Assembly: GCA_028280195.1 (NCBI GenBank)
Contig: JANQMH010000021.1
Span: forward strand, 62,001-126,000
Origin: Exilibacterium sp.
Lineage (GTDB): Bacteria; Pseudomonadota; Gammaproteobacteria; Pseudomonadales; Cellvibrionaceae
Direction: 5' to 3'
Length of the DNA stretch: 64,000 bases
The position numbers and the translations under genes are program-made. Shown one piece after another: positions 63,261-64,000 of this stretch (position 1 is its first letter; the number at the start of each line of letters is the position of its first letter). The notes below the pieces were generated by a model. That model searched no databases, was not told the origin of the DNA, and was given only the letters and a program-made list of their open reading frames with translations.

Positions 63261-64000
63261 ATGAGAAAAAACCGGCGGACAAACACAGGCATTCTTGCCT
63301 GCTGCCTTCTTTTGCTGAGCCCGCTGAGCCCGATGGCCGGCCTCACTTATGCCGTTGACGGTAAGTTTGTACCGCCTGCGGGCAAGCTGCTGACCATCGG
63401 CCAGGATGTCGACAGCATTGGCAGTTATGACAGCGCTATTGGCCTCACCCCCGGCGGCGTTGTCGGGTACACCGGTATCGATACCTTGGCCGGGTTTGCC
63501 GGCAACGGCGACTGGGGCGCCGGCAGAAACAACCTGGCGGAGCTGGCGGCGGCCTATCCGCAGAGTGTGCTGGTGCTGGGTGTCGCCATGAACGGGCAGC
63601 TCGGCGCGGTAAATAACGGCTCACTCGACAATAATATCAATGCGATTATAGACACCCTGGTCAGCTACGACCGGCCTGTTTTTCTCCGCTGGGGATACGA
63701 GGTGGACGGGCCCTGGAATGCCCACGACCCCGCTCAGTTTATCCGCGCCTGGCGGCGTGTTTTCAATATGATCCAAAACCGGGGCAATGCCAGACATCAT
63801 ATCGCCATGGTCTGGCAGGTCGCATCTTACTGCGGGGGAAGCTATAACGGCTTGCCGTTTACCAACTGGTACCCCGGGGATCAGTATGTGGACTGGATGG
63901 GGCTTTCTTACTTTACACCGCAGGACTGCAACTGGCGTGTCGTCAACGCCGCGGCCCAGTTTGCCCGCAGTCGCAACAAGCCGCTGTTTATCAGTGAATC
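63261..64000 (+). CDS. secreted GH26-like glycoside hydrolase (3' end cut by window)
   Basis: The first 246 residues are present. The ATG has GGGGGAG upstream; a signal peptide (about 1-31) is followed by a (beta/alpha)8-type domain. FLRWGYEVDGPWN puts a Glu (E147) at the acid/base position and LFISE ends at E246, a likely nucleophile. The pattern is that of GH26 mannanases and related clan A enzymes; the RWGYEVDG variant is unlike classical GH26 (HEMNG), so the family assignment is tentative. It should cut an extracellular polysaccharide, and LacI site 4 lies just upstream. Confidence 0.65.
   Translation, partial: MRKNRRTNTGILACCLLLLSPLSPMAGLTYAVDGKFVPPAGKLLTIGQDVDSIGSYDSAIGLTPGGVVGYTGIDTLAGFAGNGDWGAGRNNLAELAAAYPQSVLVLGVAMNGQLGAVNNGSLDNNINAIIDTLVSYDRPVFLRWGYEVDGPWNAHDPAQFIRAWRRVFNMIQNRGNARHHIAMVWQVASYCGGSYNGLPFTNWYPGDQYVDWMGLSYFTPQDCNWRVVNAAAQFARSRNKPLFISE

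Overview
The window looks like chromosomal DNA of a marine or soil gammaproteobacterium, most likely in or near the Cellvibrionales. That is an inference from gene content: a complete steroid-degradation block, TonB-dependent receptors, and a LacI-controlled xylose/xylan locus. No rRNA or tRNA gene was found, so the taxonomy stays provisional.

Region 1 (1-23.4 kb) is a steroid catabolic cluster. From the left it holds the end of an extradiol dioxygenase (HsaC-type), a FadD3-type CoA ligase, and then, diverging, a long collinear run: ipdA, ipdB, a crotonase, ipdC, echA20, a FadE31/FadE32-type acyl-CoA dehydrogenase pair, fadA6-type thiolase, an SDR, a second acyl-CoA dehydrogenase pair (the second member FadE30-like), ipdF, a MaoC hydratase and another thiolase. 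These are the steps that activate, open and beta-oxidise the steroid C and D rings. Beyond a convergent SDR come the A/B-ring functions: ketosteroid isomerase, a KstD-type 1-dehydrogenase, a second KstD-family flavoprotein and a 3beta/17beta-HSD-like SDR. A LuxR-type regulator resembling TeiR closes the block.

Region 2 (23.8-37.7 kb) is a catabolic island that I cannot assign to a known pathway. It contains an XRE-cupin regulator, a beta-keto acid cleavage enzyme (BKACE), a hotdog thioesterase, two SDRs, a TonB receptor, an MFS transporter, an alpha/beta hydrolase of the C-C-bond-hydrolase type, a HyuA/HyuB pair (hydantoinase/oxoprolinase/ketone-carboxylase superfamily) and a GST. Three of its transcription units are preceded by the same paired palindrome (TTAC-N6-GTAA twice, 21-23 bp apart), so it is probably one regulon. 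An alcohol -> ketone -> beta-keto acid -> acyl-CoA route (SDR, HyuAB carboxylase, BKACE) would fit the gene set.

Region 3 (37.7-43.6 kb) is AT-richer and accessory. It holds a PIN toxin/HTH antitoxin pair whose toxin lacks a normal start codon, an AbiEi/AbiEii toxin-antitoxin pair behind a long inverted repeat, a winged-helix regulator fused to a degenerate LexA/CI-like domain with a tiny membrane protein upstream, and a LuxR-type regulator. Region 4 (43.6-50.2 kb) has a four-gene MCE/Mla-type lipid transport operon, a DUF2059 exported protein, and a large di-heme DHOR-family cytochrome with an extra N-terminal domain.

Region 5 (50.4-64 kb) is a xylose/xyloside locus: a LacI regulator, xylB, xylA, a ROK regulator, a TonB receptor, a GPH sugar symporter, a GH43 beta-xylosidase, an NAD-dependent epimerase/dehydrogenase and the start of a secreted GH26-like glycosidase. 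Four near-identical LacI-type operators (TGTAAACGWTTACA) tie this locus together and extend it to the di-heme cytochrome. An 82-bp imperfect palindrome occurs twice, once in region 3 and once in the leader of the xyloside receptor.
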